The translations under genes and the position numbers were made by a program. Under the pieces are notes generated by a model, which ran no database searches, had not been told where the DNA came from, and saw only the letters and a program-made list of their open reading frames with translations. A DNA stretch of 32,819 nt, taken from contig CAMDAO010000020.1 of the NCBI GenBank assembly GCA_945888595.1, positions 1 through 32,819 on the forward strand, written 5' to 3'. Positions within the stretch are counted from its first letter, which is position 1; each line of letters begins with the position of its first letter. Below, one piece after another: positions 16,330-24,043 of the stretch. This DNA is from Chryseobacterium gleum (GTDB lineage: Bacteria > Bacteroidota > Bacteroidia > Flavobacteriales_D > Crocinitomicaceae).

Positions 16330-16693
16330 TTGTCTTGTACTTTATTTGTAATTAGTTGTTACGCTTCTGTGTTTACAACTTTATGAATAGCTAGAACCTT
16401 TGCTAATTCTAATTTTTTTCATAAGTTTTTTTCAGTGTACAAATATTTACATAAAAAAGTTAAAAAAAAAATCAAAAAGGTATTGGTTTATAAATATGTT
16501 TTACAGTACAAAAAGAATAACTTTAATAATATAACTTAACATATTAATTATCAATAATTTAAATCTATGTAAAAAATATAAAAAATAAATTTCATTTATT
16601 TTAATTAAAAAAAAGTTAGATTTTTTAAGATTACTTTAAATCAAACAAATTGTTATATTTATACAGGATTTTAATGATAGATTTAGATAAAAT
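16330..16693. other. 364-bp AT-rich gap upstream of dnaA
   Basis: The divergent gap between dnaA (-) and a thioesterase (+). The stretch from about 16430 to 16670 is extremely AT-rich with many A and T runs. I found no TTATCCACA-type DnaA box, no iteron and no ORF of interest. It must hold the dnaA promoter, which I could not place with confidence; TATATTTA (16654-16661) is a near-match for the thioesterase. An origin here is not supported. Confidence 0.5.
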
Positions 16694-17110
16694 ATGCAAG
16701 TTGATTTTTCTCATGTTACAAAATTAAGGGTTCGATACGGGGAAACGGATCAAATGGGTTATTGCTACTATGGAAATTACGCGCAATATCTTGAAGTTGG
16801 TAGAGTTGAAGCTCTTCGAGATCTGGGAATGAGTTACAAGGAAATGGAAGCTGATGGTGTAATGTTGCCGGTTTCAGAATTCCAAGTGAAATACTTATTT
16901 CCTGCAAAATATGATGATGAACTGAGTATCAAATCTAAAATAGTTGCTATTATTGGCTCACGTATCTATTTTGAGCATGAGATAAGCAATGCAGACGGTA
17001 GGCTAATTTCTACTTCAAAAATCACATTGGCTTTTGTGTCAAAGGAAACAATGAGACCCATACTTCCACCGACTTTATTTATAACTTTATTAACGAATCA
17101 TGAAAAGTAA
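16694..17110 (+). CDS. YbgC/FadM-type acyl-CoA thioesterase (hotdog fold)
   Basis: A 138-residue 4-hydroxybenzoyl-CoA thioesterase-like protein. The signature RYGETDQMGYCYYGNYAQYLEVGRVEALR includes the probable catalytic D19, followed by LPVSEFQVKYLFPAKYDDEL and a strand pair with ISTSKITLAFV. Family members hydrolyse short- or medium-chain acyl-CoA in the cytoplasm; the substrate is unknown. Its last 11 bases overlap the next gene, so the two are probably coupled. Confidence 0.9.
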   Translation: MQVDFSHVTKLRVRYGETDQMGYCYYGNYAQYLEVGRVEALRDLGMSYKEMEADGVMLPVSEFQVKYLFPAKYDDELSIKSKIVAIIGSRIYFEHEISNADGRLISTSKITLAFVSKETMRPILPPTLFITLLTNHEK

Positions 17111-18083
17111 ATCAAATTGCTTTGAATTTATCGCTTATACAGACCGCGCAATTTCTGGATATCTATCAGCAAGAGATGGTGAAACCAAAATTGGTGAAAG
17201 ACTAAACTATGATTACAATTCTCCCAATTGCAAGTATGTTATTATTGGTGTTTCAGAAGATATTGGACCACAAGCAAATCATGGATTGAAAGGTTCTAAA
17301 TTTGCCTTCGATGCCTTTTTATCACGTTTTATTAATATACAATCCAATCGTTTTTTAGAGGGTAATGAGATTTGTATTTTTGGAGAAATTGTTCAATTAT
17401 CACCTTTCATTTCCATAGAAGAAGGTCGAAACAGGATAGAGCACTTGGATGAATTTGTCCAAGAAATTATTCAACCAATGATTGCTTTAGGAAAAATACC
17501 AATTGTCATTGGAGGTGGCCATAATAATGCATACGCTTTGATAAAATCATGTTCTTCCGTTTTAAAAAAGTCAATTGACGTTATAAATCTTGACTCGCAC
17601 GCTGATTGCAGAGACTTAGAAGGTCGACATAGTGGTAATCCATTTTCCTACGCGAAAGAAAATGGATTTTTAAACTATTATACAGTTCTTGGATTACACC
17701 AACAATACAATAGTGAAAAGATCTACAAATATTTAGATAAAAATAATTTTACGTATACTTTTTTTGAAGATTATTTAGACAAAAAAAGAAATTTGAGAGA
17801 TGATATTCATTCAATTTCTGCAAAAAGAAGCATGGAATTCGCGTTAGGCATTGAATTAGACCTAGATAGCATCGCGATGATGCCTTCATCTGCTTTCACT
17901 CCGAGTGGTTTTTCCATCGAAGAAGCTAGAAATTACATACGAGAAGTAGCAAATTTCAAAAATATTACCTATCTTCATTTACCGGAGGGCGCTCCTAATT
18001 CTGAAAGTGAAAAAAAAGTCATTGGAAAAACACTTTCCTACTTGGTATCAGATTTTATTAAAGTTAATAGTAGTAAAAAATAG
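17100..18083 (+). CDS. Arginase/ureohydrolase-family enzyme, probable formimidoylglutamase
   Basis: A 327-residue Mn-dependent hydrolase of the arginase fold. Metal ligands are visible: H141 in GGGHNN, D165, H167 and D169 in NLDSHADCRD, and D254/D256 in GIELDLDSI. The sequence TPSGFSIEEARNYI near the C-terminus is typical of the formimidoylglutamase (HutG) branch, which releases formamide from N-formimidoyl-glutamate in histidine breakdown. No other hut gene is in the window, so agmatinase-like or another amidine substrate remains possible. It overlaps the thioesterase gene by 11 bases and precedes the patatin gene by 27. Confidence 0.8.
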   Translation: MKSKSNCFEFIAYTDRAISGYLSARDGETKIGERLNYDYNSPNCKYVIIGVSEDIGPQANHGLKGSKFAFDAFLSRFINIQSNRFLEGNEICIFGEIVQLSPFISIEEGRNRIEHLDEFVQEIIQPMIALGKIPIVIGGGHNNAYALIKSCSSVLKKSIDVINLDSHADCRDLEGRHSGNPFSYAKENGFLNYYTVLGLHQQYNSEKIYKYLDKNNFTYTFFEDYLDKKRNLRDDIHSISAKRSMEFALGIELDLDSIAMMPSSAFTPSGFSIEEARNYIREVANFKNITYLHLPEGAPNSESEKKVIGKTLSYLVSDFIKVNSSKK

Positions 18084-18110
18084 CAATACATCATAGACAA
18101 TTCATATACG

Positions 18111-20360
18111 ATGGAAACAAGAGGCCAAAACATTTCAATGAGACAGTTTTTTAGGGCTTTTTTTCCTGTTCAACTTCTAATTAGCCATATTAAATATAAT
18201 TTATTAGCTCTTTTTTATTGGTTTATTCTTTTTCTAATTATTACAGATCGTCTAGGATATTCCTACGGAATTCCACTTTTATTTTATTCACCAGAATATT
18301 TAGGAGAAGTAAGTGGGTTTTCATTCTTCTTTATCGGTTTCGCCATTGGAGGATTCACGATGGGCTTTAATACCTATAGCTACATCCGTGTCGGCAAGCA
18401 TTTTCCATTTTTATTGGCAGTAAGGAAGCCCTTTTTAAAATTCTGTCTAAACAACTCAATCATACCCATCATCTTTAGTATACTGTATATCATCAAATTC
18501 TCATCTTTTCAAATATTTGAAGAATTCGCTTCTAAAATGGATGTCTTTACATACATAATAGCATATATTGCTGGTTTTTCAACTTTCATGTTTCTGTCGA
18601 TGCTGTATTTCTTTCCCCGCAAAAATTCTATTTTAAATACAGTAAACAATACAGAATCTGAAGAAAGTTTTTCAGATAAAAAATTATCGTTGATAAATAA
18701 ACAGGAAAAATGGTCAGGATTTTTTAATCAAGCACGAGAAAAAAACTATATCTATGTAGGCAAAAACTGTAAGTTATATAACAGTAGAAGTATTACTCAT
18801 TTTGATGAAAAATTAAAAGAAAAAATCTTCATTTCCAACCGAGTAAATACTTCTGTTTTTGAATTAAGTACTATTATTTTCTATATCTCAGTCGGGTTAT
18901 TTAGAGAATATACTTTATTTGAAATCCCTGCAGCAATGAGCATAGTACTTTTATTAACTGTTATATTGATGCTTTTTAGCGCTATGCTTTCTTGGCTTCA
19001 AAGTTGGACGTATCCGATCTTTTTCATTGTGATCTTTTCGATGGATTACCTGAGTACAAATTCTAATTTATTCACTTTTAAGAATTCTGCCTATGGTTTA
19101 TGTTACGAAAATGAGTCTAAAAATAATTATTCAATAAAGCAAATAGAAAAATCTGCCAACAATAATAATATAGAGAAAACTATCCTAGAGTACACAAAAA
19201 TACTTGACGAATGGAAGGCAAAAACAGGTGAAGAAAAACCAAAATTAATAATATCCAACTCTTCCGGTGGAGGCTCTCGTAGTGCATTATGGTCTTTTAC
19301 TGTGCTTCAAAAAGCGGATGAACTATTAAATGGGCAATTAGCTAAGCATTTACATTTGATGACTGGAGCATCAGGTGGAATGATTGGAGCAGCTTATTTC
19401 AGAGAGATTCTTTTGCGTTTTCAAAAAGGCGAATTAAAAAACATGTATTCGGGCGAGTACAGAGAAAAAATCGCTAGAGATTTATTGAATAAACTTTGCT
19501 TTTCTGCAGCATCCAATGACTTATTCTTTAGATATCAAAAAGTGAAGATTAACGGGTATACTTACACGAAAGATCGGGGTTATTCCTTTGAACAACAACT
19601 TCATAAAAACACAGAAAACATGCTAAATCATAGTCTTGGATATTATAAAACCTACGAATCAAAGGCTGTAATACCAGTGATGCTTTTTAGTCCAACCATT
19701 GTAAATGATGGAAGAAGACTCAATATTTCTTCTCAATCATTGAACTTCATTTCCGCTTCATATAGAGACAATACGCCAATTACACAAGCATATGAGAATA
19801 TCGACTATCAAAGTTTTTTCAAGTCAAATAACCCCAATGATATTCGATTTTCAACGGTACTTCGTGCACAGGCAACTTTTCCTTTTGTGCTTCCGATGGT
19901 CACAATGCCGACAAGTCCTGGAGTGCAATTAATGGATGCTGGAATACGAGATAATTATGGTGGGAAATCGATGATGGAATTTTTATACGTCATGAAAGAC
20001 TGGATTGATAAAAATACTTCTGGCATTGTTATACTTCAAATTAGAGATACAAAAAAAATATTAAATAATGAAATCTATAAAAAAATTTCAATGCTAGATA
20101 AAATAACGCTTCCATTCGGTAATATGTATAAAAACTTTACAAAAACGCAAGATTTTGATCAAGAAGAATTACTCAAAGTAGGGCAAACAGCTTTTATAGT
20201 TCCGGTAACTACTGTCACATTCAACTTACGAGAAAATAAACAAGATAGAATCTCTCTCTCATGGCATCTTACAAAACACGAAAAACAAAAAATAGAAATT
20301 GCATTTAAGAGTGCTCAAAATCAGTTATCCTTTAGAAAATTAGAAGCGCTTTTAAAATAA
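18111..20360 (+). CDS. Polytopic membrane protein with C-terminal patatin-like phospholipase domain
   Basis: A 749-residue protein in two halves. Residues 1-320 hold six or seven hydrophobic segments (about 30-46, 70-86, 116-130, 145-168, 249-264, 275-295 and 300-313) with a polar loop at 170-245. From about 370 the patatin fold appears: oxyanion GGGSRS (386-391), nucleophile elbow GASGG with S421, and catalytic DAG with D609 followed by IRDNYGG. Patatins are Ser-Asp lipid acyl hydrolases. The membrane anchor suggests action on inner-membrane lipids, with the catalytic part probably cytoplasmic (topology inferred). Preceded closely by an acyl-CoA thioesterase and an arginase-fold enzyme; a weak hairpin follows the stop. 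Confidence 0.85.
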   Translation: METRGQNISMRQFFRAFFPVQLLISHIKYNLLALFYWFILFLIITDRLGYSYGIPLLFYSPEYLGEVSGFSFFFIGFAIGGFTMGFNTYSYIRVGKHFPFLLAVRKPFLKFCLNNSIIPIIFSILYIIKFSSFQIFEEFASKMDVFTYIIAYIAGFSTFMFLSMLYFFPRKNSILNTVNNTESEESFSDKKLSLINKQEKWSGFFNQAREKNYIYVGKNCKLYNSRSITHFDEKLKEKIFISNRVNTSVFELSTIIFYISVGLFREYTLFEIPAAMSIVLLLTVILMLFSAMLSWLQSWTYPIFFIVIFSMDYLSTNSNLFTFKNSAYGLCYENESKNNYSIKQIEKSANNNNIEKTILEYTKILDEWKAKTGEEKPKLIISNSSGGGSRSALWSFTVLQKADELLNGQLAKHLHLMTGASGGMIGAAYFREILLRFQKGELKNMYSGEYREKIARDLLNKLCFSAASNDLFFRYQKVKINGYTYTKDRGYSFEQQLHKNTENMLNHSLGYYKTYESKAVIPVMLFSPTIVNDGRRLNISSQSLNFISASYRDNTPITQAYENIDYQSFFKSNNPNDIRFSTVLRAQATFPFVLPMVTMPTSPGVQLMDAGIRDNYGGKSMMEFLYVMKDWIDKNTSGIVILQIRDTKKILNNEIYKKISMLDKITLPFGNMYKNFTKTQDFDQEELLKVGQTAFIVPVTTVTFNLRENKQDRISLSWHLTKHEKQKIEIAFKSAQNQLSFRKLEALLK

Positions 20361-20383
20361 ATCGTAGACATCGCTTTACGATT
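20360..20383 (+). terminator. Weak hairpin after the patatin gene
   Basis: AATCGTA (20360-20366) and TACGATT (20377-20383) form a 7-bp stem overlapping the stop codon. There is no strong T-run, so it is at best a weak terminator. Confidence 0.35.
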
Positions 20384-20501
20384 AAAATTAGATCTCATAA
20401 TGCACATGGGCGTATTGGATATTTGAGAAAAATTAGCGCATACAAGAATTAAAAAAAACAACTACGAGGACGGAATTGAATCTCGACAAAAATAAAATGA
20501 A

Positions 20502-21050
20502 ATGAAAGTTTACACAAAAAATGGTGATTCTGGAACAACACAATTAATTGGAGGTACAAGAGTCTCTAAAAGTTCACTACGACTTGAATCATACGGGACG
20601 ATTGATGAATTAAATTCATTTATTGGACTGATAAGAGACCAAGAAATAGATGAAAAATACAAAATCCAGCTGATAGAAATTCAAGATCGACTTTTTACTA
20701 TTGGCTCTAGTCTAGCTTCAGATCCTCAAAAATCAAAAATGAAAATACCGGATCTATTAGAATCGGACATTGAATTTCTCGAACTAAGTATAGATGATAT
20801 GGATAAAGAACTTCCTGAAATGAAGTTTTTTGTGCTACCTGGTGGACATCAAACCGTTTCCTACTGCCACATTGCGCGTTGCGTTTGTAGAAGAGCAGAA
20901 CGGGTAATTATTTCTCTTCATGAGCATGAGTATGTTTCAGAAATCGTTTTTAAATATATCAATAGATTGAGTGATTATCTCTTTGTGATATCTAGAAAGT
21001 TATCCAAAGACTTAAATATCATCGAACAACCCTGGAAACCAAGAATGTAA
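20502..21050 (+). CDS. PduO-type cob(I)alamin adenosyltransferase
   Basis: A 182-residue trimeric ATP:corrinoid adenosyltransferase that makes adenosylcobalamin. Signatures: N-terminal ATP loop YTKNGDSGTTQLIGG (4-18), RLESYGTIDELNSFIG (27-42), FVLPGGH and the C-terminal helix CRRAERV, then YINRLSDYLFVISR. Normal length for the MMAB/PduO family. Stands alone, with a 141-bp gap upstream. It implies B12-dependent enzymes (for example methylmalonyl-CoA mutase) in this genome. Confidence 0.93.
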   Translation: MKVYTKNGDSGTTQLIGGTRVSKSSLRLESYGTIDELNSFIGLIRDQEIDEKYKIQLIEIQDRLFTIGSSLASDPQKSKMKIPDLLESDIEFLELSIDDMDKELPEMKFFVLPGGHQTVSYCHIARCVCRRAERVIISLHEHEYVSEIVFKYINRLSDYLFVISRKLSKDLNIIEQPWKPRM

Positions 21051-21146
21051 CATCCTGTTTCACTTCCAATTATTGGTTATTAGTAATGATATTTAGAGGT
21101 AATTTTTACTATTGATAAAAATAATTATAAAGTTTTCAACGATTTA

Positions 21147-21177
21147 CTTGTAAACTTTGAAAAAAAAGTTACTTTTG
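21147..21177 (+). promoter_or_regulatory. Promoter of the DUF2795 gene
   Basis: TTG (21148-21150), 19 bases, TACTTTTG (21170-21177): an exact match to the Bacteroidota consensus. The ATG at 21208 is 30 bases beyond. Confidence 0.75.
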
Positions 21178-21207
21178 CGCCGATAAAAATAATAAAACAC
21201 GAAGAAA

Positions 21208-21429
21208 ATGTACTGGACATTAGAACTTGCATCTTATCTTGAAGACGCCCCATGGCCTGCTACTAAAGATGAGTTAATCGATTTCGCTATACGAGCGGGA
21301 GCACCTTTGGAAGTTGTAGAAAACCTACAAGCTTTAGAAGATGAAGGAGACACATACGAAAGTATTGAAGATATTTGGCCTGATTATCCTTCACGGGAAG
21401 ATTTCCTTTTTAATGAGGATGAATATTAA
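21208..21429 (+). CDS. Small acidic DUF2795-like protein
   Basis: A 73-residue, strongly acidic protein. The core SYLEDAPWPATKDELIDFA, followed by IRAGAPLEVVENLQALEDEG and YESIEDIWPDYP, matches the DUF2795 pattern (a short helical domain with 'yPAtKdeLi--A---GAp--V---L--L'). Function unknown; the fold may bind nucleic acid or another protein. The gene is a complete unit with an exact consensus promoter and a strong terminator directly after it, suggesting high expression. Confidence 0.85.
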   Translation: MYWTLELASYLEDAPWPATKDELIDFAIRAGAPLEVVENLQALEDEGDTYESIEDIWPDYPSREDFLFNEDEY

Positions 21430-21431
21430 AA

Positions 21432-21466
21432 ACAAAAAACTCGACTGATCGTCGAGTTTTTTTTGT
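21432..21466. terminator. Strong bidirectional terminator
   Basis: AAAAAACTCGAC (21434-21445), loop TGATC, GTCGAGTTTTTT (21451-21462): a perfect 12-bp stem with extra Ts, between the DUF2795 gene (+) and hldD (-). Confidence 0.93.
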
Positions 21467-21505
21467 CTTTCTATTTTAAAGAAATTTTGTTAACACTGTG
21501 GAAAA

Positions 21506-22471
21506 TTAATAATAGGTATGTTCAAGTAAATAGTTTTGAACATAATCCTTAATTCCTTCTTCTAGGGAATGGAAGCCCCCTTTATAGCCTGCATTCAATA
21601 ATTTAGTGATCTCGGCTTCGGTAAAATATTGGTATTTATCTCTTATGTCAATTGGAGTATCAATAAATGAAATTTGTTCCTCTTTACCCATGCTTTTGAA
21701 TGTATTTCTCACTAAATCTAAGAACGTTCTGGCTTTACCTGTTCCTAAATTGTAAATACCACTTTCAGGCTTTTCTCTCATCAAAAACAAACAAACTTCA
21801 ACAACATCTTTTACATATACAAAATCACGTAATTGCCCACCATCTGTGTAATCGGGGTTGTGAGAACGAAATAATTTCATCTCTCCTTTTTCATTAATTT
21901 GATTAACCGCATGAAAAATGACGCTCGCCATTCTGCTTTTATGATATTCATTTGGTCCATACACATTGAAAAACTTTAATCCTGCCCAAAATGGCGGAAC
22001 TTTAGTTTGTTTCAATACCCATTTATCGAAATCATTTTTTGAATCTCCATATGGATTTAATGGTTTTAATTTTTCAACCACAGAATGCTCATCTTTATAG
22101 CCAAATTCTCCTAATCCATAGGTAGCACCTGAACTGGCATATACTAAAGGAATATTAAATTCGACACATAAATTCCATACTTGTTTTGAATATCCAAGAT
22201 TCAAATCATCGAAGATAGCTTTATCAAACTCGGTCGTATCTGTTCTTGCGCCAAGATGATAGATAAAATCTACTTCCGATCCAAAATCTTTCAACCAAGA
22301 AATAAAATCCTTTCGACCTACTTTTGAAATTAGCGTTTTACCTTCTAAATTTTCGGCTTTTTCAATTTTAGAAAAATCATCAACGACCACAATATCATTA
22401 ATTCCAGCTGCGTTTAATTTACTTACTAAACAACTGCCAATAAATCCAGCAGCACCAGTTACAATTATCAT
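21506..22471 (-). CDS. hldD: ADP-L-glycero-D-manno-heptose 6-epimerase
   Basis: A 321-residue SDR enzyme making the heptose donor for LPS inner core. Signatures: NADP-binding VTGAAGFIGS (4-13), YHLGARTDTTE (71-81), YASSGATYG (111-119), catalytic Y141 and K145 in YGDSK, FNVYGPNEYHKSRMASVIFH and DFVYVKDVVEV. Alignment from memory with E. coli HldD runs end to end. No other heptose gene is adjacent. The deoxynucleoside kinase lies 63 bases upstream on the same strand. Confidence 0.94.
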   Translation of the reverse strand: MIIVTGAAGFIGSCLVSKLNAAGINDIVVVDDFSKIEKAENLEGKTLISKVGRKDFISWLKDFGSEVDFIYHLGARTDTTEFDKAIFDDLNLGYSKQVWNLCVEFNIPLVYASSGATYGLGEFGYKDEHSVVEKLKPLNPYGDSKNDFDKWVLKQTKVPPFWAGLKFFNVYGPNEYHKSRMASVIFHAVNQINEKGEMKLFRSHNPDYTDGGQLRDFVYVKDVVEVCLFLMREKPESGIYNLGTGKARTFLDLVRNTFKSMGKEEQISFIDTPIDIRDKYQYFTEAEITKLLNAGYKGGFHSLEEGIKDYVQNYLLEHTYY

Positions 22472-22534
22472 TTTTTTGAGAGATTTAGAGTAAGACTACA
22501 ATTGTGAATCGAGCACATATCTTGCTGTAATTAT

Positions 22535-23149
22535 TTAAAACAAGCCATTAATTTCAGCATCAATTGAATTGATAATTTTGCCTAAATCTTCTTGACTTTC
22601 GGGGAAACGATTATTGTCAATATCTATAATTAATAATTTACCTTTATCATACGTCGAAATCCAGGCTTCATATCTTTCATTTAAACGTTTCAAATAATCC
22701 AAACGAATACTTTCTTCATATTCTCTTCCTCTTTGCTGTATTTGACTGACTAAGGTTGGCACACTTGCCCTCAGATAAATTAATAAATCTGGAGCAGAAA
22801 CAAAAGAATCCATCAAATTAAATAATGAAAAATAATTCTCGAAATCTCTCGTGGTCATCAAGCCCATTGAATGTAAATTAGGAGCAAAAATAAATGCATC
22901 TTCATAAATCGTGCGATCTTGTACCACACTTTTATCTGTCTGTTTTATTTCTTGAATTTGCGTAAACCTGCTGTTCAAATAATAAATCTGAAGATTAAAT
23001 GACCATCTCTGCATGTCTTCATAAAAATCATTTAAATAGGGATTTTGTTCTACGTCCTCAAGATGCGTATCCCAATTATAATGTTTTGCTAATAAGTTAG
23101 TTAGCGTCGTTTTACCTGAGCCAATATTTCCTGCTATCGCAATATGCAT
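22535..23149 (-). CDS. Deoxynucleoside kinase (dAK/dGK type)
   Basis: A 204-residue P-loop kinase that phosphorylates deoxynucleosides for dNTP salvage. Visible: P-loop GNIGSGKTT (7-15), NPYLNDFYEDMQRWSF for nucleoside binding, QDRTIYEDAFIF (77-88) with the catalytic DR motif, and the lid arginines in QQRGREYE. Length fits the bacterial dAK/dGK family; base preference cannot be read from sequence. Upstream of hldD on the same strand. Confidence 0.92.
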   Translation of the reverse strand: MHIAIAGNIGSGKTTLTNLLAKHYNWDTHLEDVEQNPYLNDFYEDMQRWSFNLQIYYLNSRFTQIQEIKQTDKSVVQDRTIYEDAFIFAPNLHSMGLMTTRDFENYFSLFNLMDSFVSAPDLLIYLRASVPTLVSQIQQRGREYEESIRLDYLKRLNERYEAWISTYDKGKLLIIDIDNNRFPESQEDLGKIINSIDAEINGLF

Positions 23150-23208
23150 AATCTGTTTTTTTGCCTACCTGAATGCATTATGCAAACAGGGTTACTAAAT
23201 TACTAAAA

Positions 23209-23233
23209 TTGAATAACTATACAAGTTATTCAA
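23209..23233 (-). terminator. Terminator-like hairpin after the GH3 operon
   Basis: TTGAATAACT (23209-23218), spacer ATACA, AGTTATTCAA (23224-23233): a perfect 10-bp stem that overlaps the stop codon of the upstream gene. On the minus strand it is followed by TTTTAG, a short U-run. Confidence 0.65.
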
Positions 23234-24041
23234 TGAAAAGAAGTTGGTATTTTTTTATTTCTGTATTCGACCTAAAAAAATAATAATTCCCTTTTTTTCT
23301 AAATTCGATTGTATTTTTAAGCGGACAAGCGATTGATTTCTCTACATTTGTTTCTAAATTGACAATGGAAAGCATACCATCATTTGTCAATAAATACAAA
23401 AACTGGCTATCCGCTTGTATTTCTTTCACGCCGGATTTTCTATACGTATTCACTAATGATCCGTACATATCTAATATAAAAACACCATTCGTTGTATCTA
23501 CCAAATACAGTAAATTATTTTGTTCAAGCATGGATGAAATTTGTATAGAATTAAGAACTCCTCTTAAATTTTCAACTTCTTGCGATTGTGCTGATTGAGT
23601 GAGAGATAACAAATGGAGGCGAGAATTTAACTGATCATATACCCAAAATTTATTTGGCTGAGAAGAAATCGTGACTAAAGATGCATTTCCAATATCATAA
23701 TCACTTAAATCAACGCAAGATTCATAAGGTGTTAACGTATTATCTAAAAAACAAAAAATTTGTTGTTCTTCCGAGAAAAAAATCAATTTCATCGTATTAA
23801 TGGGATCTAAGGATGATAATCTACCTATTGCTTTCTGACTTTGAGAAAATTTTAATACACCTACAGAATCATATTTCTGAATTAGTTCTTTTTTCGTGAT
23901 ATACACATTTCCTAAAACGTCAGAAGCCCAAATATCATTCGTATCAATACTAAATTTTGCTTTTTCTTTCCACACAATTGAGTCTTGTGCTATAACTGCA
24001 AAGCCAAAAAATAAAAAGAAGGATGCTATAATAAATCTCAT
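23226..24041 (-). CDS. Exported beta-rich protein of unknown function, coupled to GH3
   Basis: A 271-residue protein starting at the ATG at 24041, two bases after the GH3 stop (a TTG at 24047 would add two residues and overlap GH3). Signal peptide MRFIIASFFLFFGFAVIAQ. The mature part repeats short beta strands separated by turns such as DVLGNVYITKK, PNKFWVYDQLNSRLHLLSL, LLYLVDTTNGVFILD and QFLYLLTNDGMLSIVN, spaced like blades of a beta-propeller. No catalytic motif seen. Tight coupling with the GH3 gene suggests a shared function across the membrane, which is unproven. Confidence 0.75.
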   Translation of the reverse strand: MRFIIASFFLFFGFAVIAQDSIVWKEKAKFSIDTNDIWASDVLGNVYITKKELIQKYDSVGVLKFSQSQKAIGRLSSLDPINTMKLIFFSEEQQIFCFLDNTLTPYESCVDLSDYDIGNASLVTISSQPNKFWVYDQLNSRLHLLSLTQSAQSQEVENLRGVLNSIQISSMLEQNNLLYLVDTTNGVFILDMYGSLVNTYRKSGVKEIQADSQFLYLLTNDGMLSIVNLETNVEKSIACPLKNTIEFRKKGNYYFFRSNTEIKKYQLLFIE

Positions 24042-24043
24042 AT

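Noticed and set aside
21497-21505. TGTGGAAAA, a DnaA-box-like site between the DUF2795 gene and hldD
   Set aside because: A single isolated site; no cluster or AT-rich unwinding region accompanies it.
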